Shown here: piece after piece, positions 43,874-54,715 of the stretch
Numbering within the stretch: position 1 is the stretch's first letter
How the letters are laid out: each line of letters starts with the position of its first letter
DNA from: Aplectana chamaeleonis
Lineage: Eukaryota; Nematoda; Chromadorea; Rhabditida; Cosmocercidae
Direction of reading: 5' to 3'
NCBI GenBank assembly: GCA_029168955.1
Contig: JAPDOI010000418.1
Location: 241,001 to 305,000, forward strand
Length of the DNA: 64,000 nucleotides
Notes under the pieces: generated by a model
The model's input: only the letters and a program-made list of their open reading frames with translations
Told to the model about the DNA's origin: nothing
Database searches by the model: none
Made by a program: the position numbers and the translations under genes

Positions 43874-44690
43874 GTGAGTCCTCGTAAATCGCTTCCAGAG
43901 TTGGCAAGTCCTTATCTTCCTCCAACAGCTCCGCGATGAGGCAGCAACATTGCTTTCGCTTCCGCGATTCGGCGTAGCCTCGAGAAAACGACCCGCAGAC
44001 GACGACTCAACTTAGACCAACGATAAAAGCATTTTACTTGCGCAGAAAGTGAAGGTGAGCCAAAACAGAAACGCAAAGCCGCATATAAGTGATGTACCTC
44101 AAAGACGCAAGCAACGAAAAAGAAAAGCACATATGGGGCCGTTCAACCACCGTCAGCGCACGATGAGGAGATACCCGCCGGACACGATTTTTTAGAAGCC
44201 GGGCATGTGATATTGTCAGTATTAGTTAGTTTTTGTTGTTTAGTTAGTTTTGTTTGATCTCACCCAGTCGCTGCTAACCACGATATTGAAGAACCGTAGA
44301 TGACCACCCAATGCACTTTATGCCCCAGACTTCTGAACGGCCATGAAATAGTAGGATAAACATTATTCTTTGTCTGCTTTTCAACATCTACTATCTACAT
44401 CGTGTTCTATCTTCCAGTTCTACATAAAGGTTATTAATAACCATTCTTTACAACTAAACTACAGTAAAGCCTACAGCGCAGAATCTCGTGGACGGTGATG
44501 AAACGAGGGTCGCTTGCCTCTGCTTCGATATCGATTAACACTCGCTACGCTGAAAGACACGTTGGTGCGTATCGGTCCAGGCACCACTTAGGCGATATCT
44601 TTCGTGACCGAGATGAGATCCGTTCCTTCACTTAGGCCCTAGTTATGCACCAGCGGAATGATAACGTCCCGCGATGACATGACATTCCCG
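43874..44690. other. Gene-free or intronic stretch
   Basis: If the 43751 exon is real this is its first intron. It contains a second TCAGTATTAGT..TCACCCAGTCGCTGC block (44210-44280) related to 43630-43680. Confidence 0.3.
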
Positions 44691-44693
44691 CCC

Positions 44694-44871
44694 AATATTT
44701 GGGGTTAGGAGCTTCCTACACACCGAAGGGGGGTGATGTCTGGCCTTTCGCGGCACTAATTCCACTCGGAACCACTTCGCTTGCATTGATTGGCGTGACG
44801 TGTCGAACTGCAAAATCAGGACAACTCCTCTCATGTGGGTAGAGAGCCCCTGTCCCCAATATTTCGTCTTT
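44694..44871. mobile_element. GGGACAGGG-type MITE, copy 2
   Basis: Ends AATATTTGGGGTTAGGAGC / CCCCTGTCCCCAATATT. Interior ATTCCACTCGGAACCACTT and GACGTGTCGAACTGCAAAA match 12997-13156. Confidence 0.65.
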
Positions 44872-47509
44872 GAAACAATATTGCAGACTATAAATCCCTA
44901 GACGTTTCAATTGTATTTTATCGATATTTCACGCCTCTATTATTTGTTTATTGCAGAGAGTCACTGGAAATGTATTGCTCTTGTAGTAGCAGTGCTCATT
45001 ATGTCGGTTTGGTGATACAAGTCATAGGAATTGGCAAATGTCCAACAAAGTAGGTCACGCAAGGATACAGTATAAAGTGCCGCGGCGCGTAAAACTGCTC
45101 GGTGCGGTCCTTCGGAGCGTTTTTCTGAGACATCTCTTCCTTTTGGCATGCCTCAGCACAATTAGGACGTACATAAGTAGTAGTTGTCTTGCTATTTCCG
45201 CAGCGTCCCGCCGGCATATAACTACGGCCTTATGTTCTCAAATCCGTCCCTTCACTTAGGCTCACACTGTTTCTTCCTAGATAGAGGTTGAACGCCTACA
45301 TATATCTGCCGTCCCATTATAAACGATTTTACAGACTAAGAAGCGGTGTCGATACGTAAGCTCAATGACTTAATGATATTGACAGCTCAAGTTATGTTAG
45401 GTATATATTCGCAATCGAGTCATGGTCTGAAGGAAAAAGAGGTCGATCGATACGCTTAGACTCTTGATAAATTGTAGTCTAGCGAATAGACGGGATGCGT
45501 TTTATTGAGGCCAACTAATTAGAGTGTGCAACACGGCCGGTCAGCTGGGTTGTGATCGCAAAATTATAGGGCACGTTTTGGGATTCTGAAGGGTCAGAGT
45601 GGGGTACGGTACGCATGTGTTTCACAGATGAAGGACAAACAGCTTGAAGGTTTCTTCATGGTTCTGATCGCACTCTCACGTGCTGATCTGATTTTATAAA
45701 GATTACGCCAGGGTATGGCGCCTCCAAAACTCCCCCCTCCTCCTGGACGAAGGTTGAGCCACATCTGTAGCATACACCTACTACGGCGTACAGCAGCCTT
45801 ACAAAAAAACTGTAAAGGAACCTGAAATGCCTGTCTAGCGCACCAGTCCACTATCGAGTTGATGTTTTGGCGGATTTCTAAGGTTAAATAGAGCATTGTC
45901 ATGCAGCATACAATAAAATGAATTGGGCTGACGCTTCATGAGTGAGCTCAAGCGATACAGAAACAGTCCCACTCAAAATCTAGCCCGTTTTAAAAGTTCG
46001 AAGACGAAACAAAAGGATTCGATGTTCGACGACCATATGTCTGATAAATTCATTTGCGTTAATGTTGTTAGTTCATTAGGATATAAACAATTTTTGGCTA
46101 TAAGACATCAGAGAACACAGACAGTCACTGCGCACTTTCTGCGAGCCCATTAGCCGAAGTCGCGGAGCCCACTTCGAAAACCTCGTATCAGCACTTTGCA
46201 ACTAACCAGATGACCATGGATGTATGGTTTCCGTTTTTGATTTAGTCTGCCACATGGACCAAACGGCTGGCCACACACTGTAGAATGGTGCTTCGGTTCG
46301 CGCGAGGTGATCGACGTAAATTATTACGCGAACTCTACTTTCCATACACAATTTATGGCATAGAAAACAGCAACATCACCCACAAAAGCCTATTGGTTTT
46401 TCTCAAAAAAACCAATATCGGATGCCTATGACTTAATCTTGTCTCTGACCAATAAAGTGTTGCCCCTGTTCCGGATCGAGGTCCCGACTAACCGAATACC
46501 TCGAGAGCCTAGCGTAACAACAAGTTATACAGTTAGTGCAAAACAAGGATTCATGTGAAACAAGTAAAACAATAAAATGGCACTAGGCACGGAGAGAATA
46601 ATACCAGAAGACTCAGTCACTGCCCCCAGAATATTTATAAGCCCTATGGGCGGGATGGCGCGAAACTATTCTTAACCCAGCAAATCACAAGATCGTAGAT
46701 ACACCGGTCATTGACAATCGATAATTGATATCACATTGCCCTCACCCATCCCTTACTGGTTTCCGTAGCTTTTTTTTGATCCTGCACCAAGTTTTGCGAT
46801 TGGGTCCAGCTGGGTCCAGCTAAGGGATTGGAGACAAAAAAGAATGATTTGGACTGAATACGATGCCTTTAGGGAGGATCAATGCATACAGGTGATCTAC
46901 AGAGACCATGAACCGGATCGAAAAGAGCACAAGGGATACAAATAGTTCTCCAACGTGGACTTGGAAAGGGAACAGCCTCGTCCCTGCAATGCGTTTGGAA
47001 CTCCACAAAGTAAAGCGTAAGGATACTGGCGATACTCACGAAGCTACGGCCCGACTAGAGTCTCGGCGCTGAAAGACGTGGCAGCGTGCAGTGGAGGAGT
47101 ATCGATCATGTGGCGCCGGATTATCGATTCTCTTTCATTGCCGCGCCTTTGAGCGGCGGAACTCTGATCGAGTCTTAAGAAAGATGAGTGTCGATCTTCT
47201 CTACAAGTCTAAGAACACACTCTATTACTTCATTGCAATATATGTACGAAACTGTAATCCTACTTCCAATTGTCCTTGAACAATTGAGCCTATAAAATGC
47301 TGACTTGTTGGTTTTAGTACAAAGGATAAAAGCGATCAGAAAGAAATTGTTTAACAGAAAAGGTTTGGTCTTATCAGACAAGATTTGGGCTTTTCCAGGC
47401 TTTAAAGACGGCGAAACCCGCCGAAAGGTAAGCTGAACAAAGAGGTGTATAACAATCTTGGTCATTGCTGCAAGGAAATCGAAGGTCCACTCTATACCAG
47501 AGCCAAGAT
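44872..47509. other. Low-repeat stretch with unsupported short frames
   Basis: Frames at 45594-45902 (minus, 102 codons, contains NSIVDWCARQAFQVPLQFF) and 46820-47008 (minus, hydrophobic, VGELFVSLVLFSIRFMVSVD) have plausible protein-like composition. Together with 40.9-41.4 and 47.5-47.7 kb they could mark one minus-strand gene with long introns. I could not chain them by splice sites, so this is only a lead. Confidence 0.2.
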
Positions 47510-47704
47510 TCATTGAGAGTCGCACCTTGACACTTCTCGTAGTCGGGGTAAGTCCTGCATGACCATCTTTGTCGTATCCATTGGCCTATATTTACGACAT
47601 TCAGCTCTTGCAACTCCCTCGTTGACAACCACTTTTGTATCTGGTATGTATTGTTCATGTAACTGCATCATATCTCTGTACTCTTCGTGCATGTTTTTGA
47701 AGGT
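47510..47704 (-). CDS. Candidate exon (minus strand)
   Basis: On the minus strand an acceptor GATGGCTTCTTCAG is followed by a frame reading TFKNMHEEYRDMMQLHEQYI and VVNEGVARAECRKYRPMDTT, ending at TGA 47510. A 41-bp potential intron (GTAAAT...CATGCAG) inside it would switch frames. The two alternative continuations are also open: one contains YPDYEKCQGATLNESWLWYR with further cysteines, the other is hydrophobic (47175-47525). The charged, balanced composition is unlike the repeat-derived frames elsewhere. Which continuation is used cannot be decided by eye. No family recognised. Confidence 0.3.
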   Translation of the reverse strand, partial: TFKNMHEEYRDMMQLHEQYIPDTKVVVNEGVARAECRKYRPMDTTKMVMQDLPRLREVSRCDSQ

Positions 47705-47817
47705 CTGAAGAAGCCATCATTGGCGAAAGCTAGCCAAAATAAAAAGTGGAAAAAAGAAGCGCCCCGAACTATCATAAGAAAAAGACTTCTCGTAGACCTC
47801 AGACAAGTGAATGAAGG

Positions 47818-47905
47818 GGGTTGCGGCGGTAGATCGTCGCGTGCGATCGAAACCCTGCTGGCTGGTGGTGTCGCTAGTGCCGAGCGGCACGCCGTAATCA
47901 TGGCA
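47818..47905 (-). repeat. Dispersed CGACGATCTACCTCCGCAG repeat, copy
   Basis: Minus-strand TTTCGATCGCACGCGACGAT and following CTACCGCCGCA match 59128-59215 and 57640-57730 (plus strand). Copies are about 90 bp, with GTGTCGC/GCGACA-type inner parts. Ends and class unknown. Confidence 0.5.
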
Positions 47906-47941
47906 TTCCATTCAGTTCAATCGTTAGACTAAATTTGGTGG

Positions 47942-48910
47942 AAGAGCTTTGCACACATGCACTTATAGACACAAATCCCACAAAACGATCAAGTAAGGCA
48001 GAGAAAAGCGGAAAACCTCGCCTCGACGATAACTCTATTCACACGAAAAACAGCAATGTGAAACCTTAACCACGCCCCATCGTGCAAGTTTGAGAGGAGC
48101 CGCAGGACGGTGGAGACGAATTATGATCAGCCAGATGAGTAATGAGAGGTGTTAGACTTGAGCAATGCGATGCCACCCTTCGAAATCTATCAGTCTATCG
48201 TCGCAACCTCATGAAAAATGGCCTGACTGGGAAAAAGCTCATGCGGCTCTCCGCTGATGAACGTGTTTTCTGGAACAATGGCCGGAGTGCCTGGATGCTA
48301 AGTGGAAGCTTCTTCGAACCACTTAGCGCACTGACAGGCCGATAGAAAGTACTCCAGCTGCCCGCAAGGGCTAGTACATACTGCACTACATATTCATTCC
48401 GGACTAGAGATATTTCAAAGTACCCGAGGACTCTCAAATGGAAAAACGAAAACACCTTTCTCCATAGCTCACCCCTCCCCCCCCTTCGGAGGCGGATCTA
48501 TGGGCGTTCTCTGCCGTTCTATACCTAATCTGTTCAAAAAGTATATTTGATCCCGATAAAACACCCCTTTAGGGTTTCTGAGAGATAGTGGCTCGTCGCA
48601 CTGGGTTAGCGCGTAAGGTGCCAAGCTCGGATAAGAGGTTAATGACTCAGAACTCCGGAAAAGGTATAGGCGGTTAATTTCCAAAGAGAAAATGACAGGC
48701 GAGATGGAATATCGATAACGCATCGAGAACTTTTGCATAAGTTTCTTAGTATACTATCGCAAGTTACGTGAAGGATCTAAGGAAGAATCGGGACGGGCAT
48801 GTCAAGGTTCGAGTTTTGGCGCCGTATAGGACTCATGACTCGTTTTTAGCCATTTCTAGCCATCATTGCTGCAATTGGCTATGGAACTTTCGATTTCTGC
48901 CGGAATCGCT
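47942..48910. other. Low-repeat stretch, one weak plus-strand ORF
   Basis: The 67-codon frame at 48142-48345 (contains NGLTGKKLMRLSADERVFWN) looks protein-like but stands alone, with no splice or start support. CCCCTCCCCCCCC run at about 48473. No other feature. Confidence 0.25.
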
Positions 48911-48913
48911 AGG

Positions 48914-48935
48914 ATTTATTTATTTATTTATTTAC

Positions 48936-49034
<99 letters not shown>

Positions 49035-49037
49035 TTT
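48914..49037. repeat. (TTTA)31 microsatellite
   Basis: 124 bp of TTTA repeats with one T-to-C change near 48934. The almost perfect purity suggests ongoing length instability. Open frames of alternating Y-L-F-I arise from the period and are not genes. Confidence 0.98.
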
Positions 49038-49083
49038 GTTACGTTCCGTAGAACGCTCCAATAAATTATTTGCTGACCATTAA

Positions 49084-49567
49084 AGGCAGAGTTCACGATA
49101 ATCTTCGATTTTGGGATTTATAGCTAAATCGATTGTTTGGCCCCCGGGTAGAACATAAATGACGAAGGAATCGAGAAAGACGCACTAGAAGGTCACGAAA
49201 TCTTTTACTCTCACCGCACCTCTTTACTCTCACAGGAACTGTTCGTTGTGACAATGAAATCATTTTTGGGCCCGTCCTTTACAATTATTTGCTTTCTGTT
49301 GCTCCGTTCTTTTCTTCGGACCCTAACTAGTACTGTTTTGCCTGGAATATTCTTCCATTTCCGACTGATCCCATTTTTCACCGGCGACAACCACCGTGAA
49401 CATGTTCATACAACTGGACAACTAGTCCAGGCCAGAGATTAATGTCACTGAAATATGACGTTTTAGTGCGTTTCTCGCCGTTTTTTCGTAATTTCTGTTA
49501 CACTCGGTGGCCAACGCTTTGTTTTGTGTTGAGAACTCGGGAACGAAAATCATCGTGAACACTGCCT
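49084..49567. mobile_element. TTAA MITE, family AGGCAGTG, copy 3
   Basis: Left TTAA|AGGCAGAGTTCACGATAA, right ATCGTGAACACTGCCT|CCAA (right site decayed), 484 bp. Nearly collinear with 61352-61836: GCTAAATCGATTGTTTGG, CCCCCGGGTAGAAC, GGACAACTAGTCCAG. It differs internally from the 17986 and 30312 copies, so the family has at least two subfamilies with the same ends. Confidence 0.85.
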
Positions 49568-49639
49568 CCAAGAAGAAAGATATTCTTTGCTCAGGAAAAC
49601 AAAAAAAACAATGCAGACAACGGTAGAGAAAAGAACTAA

Positions 49640-50998
49640 CAAGGGAACCACAATAAGTCATAGTGACCATTTCAAATGAAATATACTTTTCTAGAACCAT
49701 TCTCGGACGAAACGTCCGAATATGCCCATCGCAGCTGCCTAGACCCACTCTGAAAAAAGTTATGAGCGTTTTTTGAAGCTTTGCGGCAAGGTAAGGAATT
49801 TTCCCCCATGGAATTTTTATGGTGTTTTTAAATTTTTCTCCGGATTTTGCTGAAAACATGTACGTAGGGGTAATCTGGGGGTGCTGAACACGAATCTGGG
49901 GTTCGCTTGCCCAAATTTCAAGGTTTACTGTAGGTTACGGTAGGTTACATGCCATTTAGGAGGCAAGACCTACTGTGCTTTTCTGGGCCAAATTCCGGTC
50001 CGCAATTGCGTCTCGACCAGCCGCGCGCATTCGAGTCGGGAGAGTTTCCAGCGCCGCAGCCGCCGATCTGTTGACTCTAGGTAGGTTTTAGAAACTGGAA
50101 AGTGAACAAAAGTGGAGAAAATTGTGTAAAAAAGCCATATTGAGTCTGCTTTGGCGCTGAAAACTCGACTGACTCCAGCGCGTGCGGCCGCAAAGCGTGT
50201 CGAGACGCGATTGCGGACCGGAATTCGGCCCAGATAAGCACAGTACCTCAATAATCCGATAATCTTCAAATGGACATCGATTTCGTATTCAGCACCCCAA
50301 ATAACCCTCATATAGAAACTTTGAGACAAATCTGGGACTTTGACCAAACTACCGTATGCCCACCGTAATCTACCGTAAGCTGCCAAGAAGCGATAAATGA
50401 ACCTTAGAATCGTGATCAGCACCCCAAATAACCCTCCAGAGAAAAAATATGAGCGTATTCTATGGTAGCACTCCGGAACTCGTCAAAAGTCGCGATTCGC
50501 CATCAAATTCTCCCCCGATGGGAATCTGTGAAAGAATACATTCGAAAACTTCGGAAAATCGATAAATGAAGCTCATTTCCGTGATCAGCACCCCAAATAA
50601 CCCCCGAATTTTCGGTCAAATGTGGAATATTTTTCTAAAACGCTCCTAGAGCCCTGTAATCGGTATAAATAAACGCCCAACCGAAAATCCGTACAAGTCC
50701 AAAACGCTGTTAGTCTGCGCAAAGTTTGGAAAATGTTCCTTCACCCCAACTTTGCTTAGTGGGGTAGTTTTGGGCGCTGAACACGATTTAAGGTCCGTTT
50801 CCGGATTTTCGAAGAATTAATGCGCTTTTTGGGGGGGGGGTACAATAAGTACGAAAATCAGAGAAAAAATGCCTATAACTTTTTTCAGAGTGGGTCTAGG
50901 CAGCTGTGATGGGCATGTTCGGACTTTTCGTCCGAAAATGGTTCTAGAAAAATACATTTCATTTGGAATGGTCACTATGATTTATTGTGGTTTCCTTC
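49640..50998. mobile_element. CAAGGG-ended element with TAA duplication, copy 2 (nested)
   Basis: Left CAAGGGAACCACAATAAG, right CTTTATTGTGGTTTCCTTC-type complement, flanked by TAA (49637-49639 and 50999-51001). Inverted arms include CATAGTGACCATTTCAAATG and GGACGAAACGTCCGAATATG with their complements near 50900-50980. A TA MITE (49973-50243) is inserted inside. Interior modules (CACCCCAAATAACCC) are shared with the other members. Confidence 0.75.
49973..50243. mobile_element. TA-flanked palindromic MITE, copy nested in CAAGGG element
   Basis: TA|CTGTGCTTTTCTGGGCC...GGCCCAGATAAGCACAG|TA, with a short deletion in the left arm (CGTCTCGACCAGCCGCG, where other copies have ACACGCTTTGCGG). Confidence 0.85.
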
Positions 50999-51001
50999 TA
51001 A

Positions 51002-51660
51002 GAGGCATCGAAGTTCGAAACACCGGCACATTTTGCAGAAATGGTTGAATATGTGTGAGCAAATTTTTTCTAAACTTCGTTTCAGAATGAAAATGTCCGT
51101 AGGACTTCATCTCTCTGCAGGCCAATGAAGCTAAGGTTTGCCGTGCAAGCCAGCTATGGCACTTTGGATATTACCGGAACTTCGGGTCATGGATTTACTG
51201 GCTCATAGCAGACACTGATTTTATTTATAAGCATCGTCCGCGCTGGGAGTCGCTCTTAATTTTTTAAAGTCTAATCAAGCGATTGGCGCTGGGCCGGCCA
51301 GGATCACTTACATAGCTAGAGGCTCTAAAAATTTACTTCGATACCCATTATGGCACGGCCTCCACAGACAGAAAAAAAGTGTTTTGAAATTTCTCCGCGA
51401 AATTCCAATCTACGTTGGCAGTGAATTCAACCTGGTTTTTCTTTAAAAATAAAGAATTCTATGATTGAATGAGAGGAAATTGAAATTTTCGCTCTTTTTT
51501 GATTCCTAGGTACAATACCGCTCTTAGGTTTAGGTTTGAATGCATGCGGCAGCGATTTCTCGCGTTTCAGTGCCTTTTTAATAAGGTCCCCGCTATAGTC
51601 AGCCGAAGGCCGGACTGAGCCGTCCTCTCCCGTCCCTATTGGTCGATTGCATGCCAATCG
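51002..51660. other. Gene-free stretch
   Basis: No coding support for the 76-codon minus frame at 51427-51657. No repeat family recognised. Confidence 0.3.
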
Positions 51661-51664
51661 ATTA

Positions 51665-51800
51665 GGGGTCGTTTAAACTTCCGCCGCCGAGCAGCGCGGC
51701 ATAGTGTATTGCTGTAATATTGATCATGCGGCGCAGTGCGATCGATATTATAGAATTGCACTTCGCCGCGTCGCTCGGCGGCGAAAGTATAAACGACCCC
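51665..51800. mobile_element. PIF/Harbinger-like MITE, copy 2
   Basis: 136 bp, GGGGTCGTTTAAACTTCCG at left, AGTATAAACGACCCC at right, perfect TTA duplication (51662-51664, 51801-51803). Interior GCCGCCGAGCAGCGCGGC and ATATTGATCATGCGGCGC match 2522-2656. Confidence 0.85.
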
Positions 51801-51803
51801 TTA

Positions 51804-52878
51804 GGCGGGCGCAATCGAGCGCACTGCGGGCGGCGTTGTCCGACCACAACGGGAGGATTTTCCTCTGCAGCTGCGCAGCGCTATGCAACCTTAACTTCAA
51901 GTGAAATTCACTGCTGTTGATCGCGTGCGTGTACGCGAGTATGTTGAGCCTTCTTCTCTCTCACACTTTTTCGCTATCTCTGTCCTCTCTCGGCACAAAC
52001 ACGAGAACGAACAAGCTAAATTTGCCTCAGAAATAGAGGATATACTGTAGAACATACGATACGGAAATGAAATGTGAAACCTTCTTAAAACACAAACTTT
52101 AACAAGGATTATCTCGTCGAATAGCCTTCCCAGCCCCAGAAATCTGTTTTCATATCCCAAAAAATTGAATTTAAATAAAACGTTATTTAAAAACGGGCAA
52201 AGAAAAAAAAACGGGAGAGAGCGATGCATGCCTTCTGACCAAAACCTACGAGCGACATTGTATACAATAAAATGAAAAAGAATTATGTGATGATATCCGC
52301 GCGTACAAAAAGAATCCAAACTTAGACTCTATTGTTGCTTTCACTAAGCGGACACCTGATGCCTAGTATTAAGCCGTTGGAGGAAAACCGAGGCTGGGCT
52401 TCAGAAGTAATCCTCCCAGCTAGCTTCCTTCTCCCTTCATGGCTTAGATAGAAATTTATGAGGCCGGAGGAGTCGGTAACAAAGTGCTGCGCTGCCACTG
52501 AGAGTCACTAGGCTACCAACTCTTTAAAAATCTTTAAAAAATCTAGAACAGTTCGAAACCTAGTCAGAATTAGTAGTCGTTCGCAAAGCAGTTTCGTCTT
52601 GAAGTCCCTCAGTTTTCAAGAAGTGGGAAAGACTTATTGCTAGGACCAAACGAAAAACTCATTAAATTTTCAAACTACCAAACCCTCAATTCACCTGGGG
52701 ACTCAAAACAGTGAGTTTTTGTCGAATATTGGGTTCATTTGTGTACCAAAATTAGGTCTTTACTGTTACAAATACCTTTGTTATGAATAGTCTGCAAAAC
52801 ATCATTTGCCATTGAAATTGTACCCGAACGTTCTTCAGGTTTTTTTGGACTAGACCGCACTGAAATCTACGCAAATAC
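51804..52878. repeat. Mostly gene-free, with MITE copy
   Basis: 51895-52045 is a minus-strand copy of the TATCCTCTATTTC family (GAAATAGAGGATATACTG at its end). The 140-codon minus-strand frame at 51897-52319 overlaps it and is unlikely to be a gene. 52330-52870 shows no recognisable feature. Confidence 0.4.
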
Positions 52879-53829
52879 TTACAAGGGAAGTGTACAAAGC
52901 GTAGGTCGGATCTGCGAAAACGACTAGTACCGTTAGTATCTCTTGTGGCTCAATAGTAAAACTGCGCAGTATCCCGCCCCGAGCTGCAGGTTCCAAGAAG
53001 TTACAAGCTTAAAAAGCTAATTTTTTGTGCTTTTTGTACCTTCCAAAAAGCGCGTTAGTCTTCGGAAAATCCGGAAACGGACCTAATAAATGTATTCAGC
53101 GCCCAAAAGTACCCCTCTGAGCAATTTTCGGGTGAAAGCACATTTTCCGTACTTTGTCCAGACTGACAGCGTTTTGGACTTGTACCGATTTTCGGTTGGG
53201 CGTTTATTTCTACCAATCAGGGCTGTGCGTAACTGAATTTTGTAATTTCGTAAATCGTAAATCGTAATTTTTAAAATTCCTCGTAACTCGTAAATCGTAA
53301 TTCGTAATTCGTAACTGATAATGAGTAATAATCCCACACATTTACCAAACCTCACTCGATGTAGGAACGTCTCAGAAGTTTACTGATGAAGTGTTTCTAT
53401 ATAGAAAGAGGTTTGAGGTTGAGGTTCAAAATGAAACTGTCTTGAACAGTGCTTGAAGAGATTTTACAGTATACATAGGTGGGATAAATACCAATAGAAT
53501 AGACAAAGATGAAACTCTAAGCGTATTCAAGTGCCAAACCTGCGCCACGTCTGCCAAGGATTTGAAATACAGAGAAGCACAAAAACATAAACAATCATCG
53601 CCTCACTAAACACAGTTCAATCCAAGCTAAGGAGGTCAACACTGTGATGAGGAAAAAAATCGCGGTTCAATAGTTTTAGACACGATCGATCAAGGGAAGG
53701 AGACTTGGGCAAGGTGGTTATTTTCAAGGGGATTTATGCACGTTTTCAAAACCACTTTCTGAACCATTCGAGTCTACCCTCTACATTTTTGAAGTGTTAC
53801 TCCGAATGAATTCATTAGCTTCCTCTCAG

Positions 53830-54715
53830 AAAAATCAAAACAAGTTACTCGTAATATAAATGTACCTTACTTGAATGTCTCAAGTAACTTAGATTTATAT
53901 TACATGTAACATACATTTATATTACATGTAACTTAAATTTATATTGCGTGTAAGTTGCACTTATGTTACATGTAACTTATAATTGAATTTCCACCTATGG
54001 GTGGCCATCACGTAATGCAGACGACACGCGACGCAGAGGGCGTGTCCCAGACCACAAACTACGCCAAAAAATGCTGTGCTGGGCCCTCACTGCTGGTGTG
54101 GCGTCAAACACCTCAAACTTGGGTAATTGAACCAACAGCAATGCCTGTCGTAGGCCTGGCCCCGCGAGTACGTCGTATATCAACCTTGGAAATACAGGCT
54201 GTAAAACGGCCAAATTCTCACCGTCGACTGCGTACCACGCGCTGCGCGACCGCACGCGCGTCGGCCGAAACGTCGCGCGGCGGCCAAAACTCGTCTGCTT
54301 CCGACGCGCGTGCGGTCGCGCAGCGCGTGGTACGCAGTCGACGGTGAGACTTTGGCCGTTTTATGGCCTGTATCTTGTTGGCCAATTTAAGTTACTTGCG
54401 ACTTATATTGTTACATTTAGGTTACATGTAACATATCGGAGGTGCACTGCACGCAGGGTCCTCTCAGAAATCGAAAACAAGTTATTTGTAACATGTCTAA
54501 GCTCATGTAAGTTACTTGCGACTTATCTCAAGTCATTTAAGTTACATGTAACATACCGGAGGCGCACGGCACGCAGTATCCCGCCGATATGCAACATGCA
54601 ACTTAAATGACCTGAGATAAGTCGCAAGTAACTCACATCGGCTCAGATATGTTACAAGTAACTTGTTTTTGGCCTTTTATGTTACAAGTAACTTGTTTTA
54701 ATTTTTCTGAGCTTT
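53830..54715. mobile_element. Core-plus-motif element with GTTAC motifs, copy 2
   Basis: Left CTCAGAAAAATCAAAACAAG then TTACTCGTAA, right TTACAAGTAACTTGTTTTAA then TTTTTCTGAGC, so the ends pair. Between them are many AAGTTACATGTAAC-type motifs and, near 54110-54135, the shared core on the minus strand (ACCTCAAACTTGGGTAATTG). It lies inside the hAT element and encloses the palindrome at 54193-54372. Confidence 0.65.
54193..54372. repeat. GC-rich near-perfect palindrome
   Basis: Arms of about 75 bp pair almost perfectly: GTAAAACGGCCAAATTCTCA with TGAGACTTTGGCCGTTTTAT (complement), then ACCGTCGACTGCGTACCACG and CGCTGCGCGACCGCACGCGC with their exact complements, around a 35-bp centre. One of the most stable hairpins in the window. 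Could be a separate MITE or part of the surrounding element. Confidence 0.85.

Noticed and set aside
45594..45902. 102-codon minus-strand ORF as a gene
   Set aside because: Protein-like in part, but no start, donor or acceptor could be tied to it; kept only as context for a possible minus-strand gene.
48768..49064. 98-codon and 61-codon Tyr/Leu/Phe/Ile repeat proteins
   Set aside because: Translation of the TTTA microsatellite.
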